Shown here one piece after another: positions 19,441-19,765 of a stretch of 19,765 nucleotides of DNA; within the stretch, counting starts at the first letter, position 1; every line of letters starts with the position of its first letter. Below the pieces are notes generated by a model that saw only the letters and a list, made by a program, of their open reading frames with translations, was not told where the DNA came from and made no database searches. Source of the stretch: Hyphochytrium catenoides (lineage: Eukaryota; Sar; Hyphochytriomycetes; Hyphochytriales; Hyphochytriaceae); NCBI GenBank assembly GCA_900088475.1, contig FLMG01002846.1, positions 33,151-52,915 on the forward strand, given 5' to 3'. The position numbers were made by a program, and so were the translations under genes.

Positions 19441-19765
19441 CTGCAGTCGAAGCGCGGTTAAAGAATAAGAGACGTACAGAAAGGGAAGAGAGGCCCAAAA
19501 GACCTTTGGAAAGCTCAAGCAGGAGGAGAGCCTTGCAGGGCAGGAAGGAGACACAAGAGACTGGCACAATCAGACCCATTCGGTAAGGTAAGCAACCACC
19601 CAGAGACAATATGGGAACCTGAAGGACGCAGGACAAACAGAAGAGAACGAAATGAATATAGAAAGGAAAAACAGAGAGAGAGAGAAATCAGGAGAGACGG
19701 GGGGTTGAATAAATCGAGCGGGAGAAAGAGAGAAAAAGAGAGAGAGAGAAGGGGGGAAGAAAGAG
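19441..19765 (-). other. Probable intron upstream of the first visible SGF11-like exon
   Basis: Minus-strand sense is pyrimidine-rich and ends TTCGACTGCAG before the exon. I found no segment encoding the expected N-terminal helix of the family, so the first coding exon is likely beyond the right edge. The far right (19670-19765) is again GA-rich simple sequence on the plus strand. Confidence 0.45.

Noticed and set aside
1-19765. CRISPR arrays, tRNA or rRNA genes, transposons, prokaryotic operons
   Set aside because: Repeats are simple-sequence tracts without CRISPR unit-spacer structure. I saw no tRNA cloverleaf or rRNA signature, no transposase motif and no terminal inverted repeats, and all supported genes are intron-rich eukaryotic ones.

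Overview
This is a eukaryotic nuclear segment. Four genes can be rebuilt from it, but only by splicing: their exons are mostly 68-300 nt, except for one 660-nt last exon, and they are separated by about 75-675 nt pyrimidine-rich introns that open with GT (once GC) and close with AG. There is no prokaryotic organisation, rRNA, tRNA, CRISPR array or intact transposon that I can see. Simple (CT)n/(GA)n tracts saturate the introns and spacers. They generate many false ORFs rich in Ser-Leu or Arg-Glu, which are left out. The host looks like an intron-rich microbial eukaryote of balanced base composition, perhaps an alga or related protist. I cannot name the lineage; chromerid-like genomes are a guess only.

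Layout: (1) 669-3307, + strand, a Mediator subunit 9 (MED9) homologue of 6 exons with a very long acidic tail. (2) 3653-8205, - strand, an 11-exon ALKBH8 homologue carrying an RRM, an AlkB dioxygenase and a TRM9-type methyltransferase in one 582-residue protein; it is convergent with MED9. (3) 9170-16684, + strand, an 18-exon TMEM245/AI-2E-family membrane protein, divergent from ALKBH8 across a 964-bp spacer, with a C-terminal extension that includes a possible beta-grasp (doublecortin/ubiquitin-like) module. (4) 17026-19440, - strand, an SGF11/ATXN7L3-like zinc-finger protein of the SAGA deubiquitinase module, convergent with gene 3 and probably lacking its first exon(s), which would lie beyond the right edge.

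The genes do not form a pathway: MED9 and SGF11 are RNA polymerase II coactivator subunits, ALKBH8 modifies tRNA wobble uridines, and the TMEM245-like protein is a membrane protein of unknown substrate. Two conclusions carry the annotation. First, reading frame is preserved at nearly every proposed splice junction. Second, pyrimidine-rich tracts lie on the sense strand and switch strand at each gene boundary, which independently supports the four gene orientations. All homology statements come from recognising motifs by eye; no database search was run.
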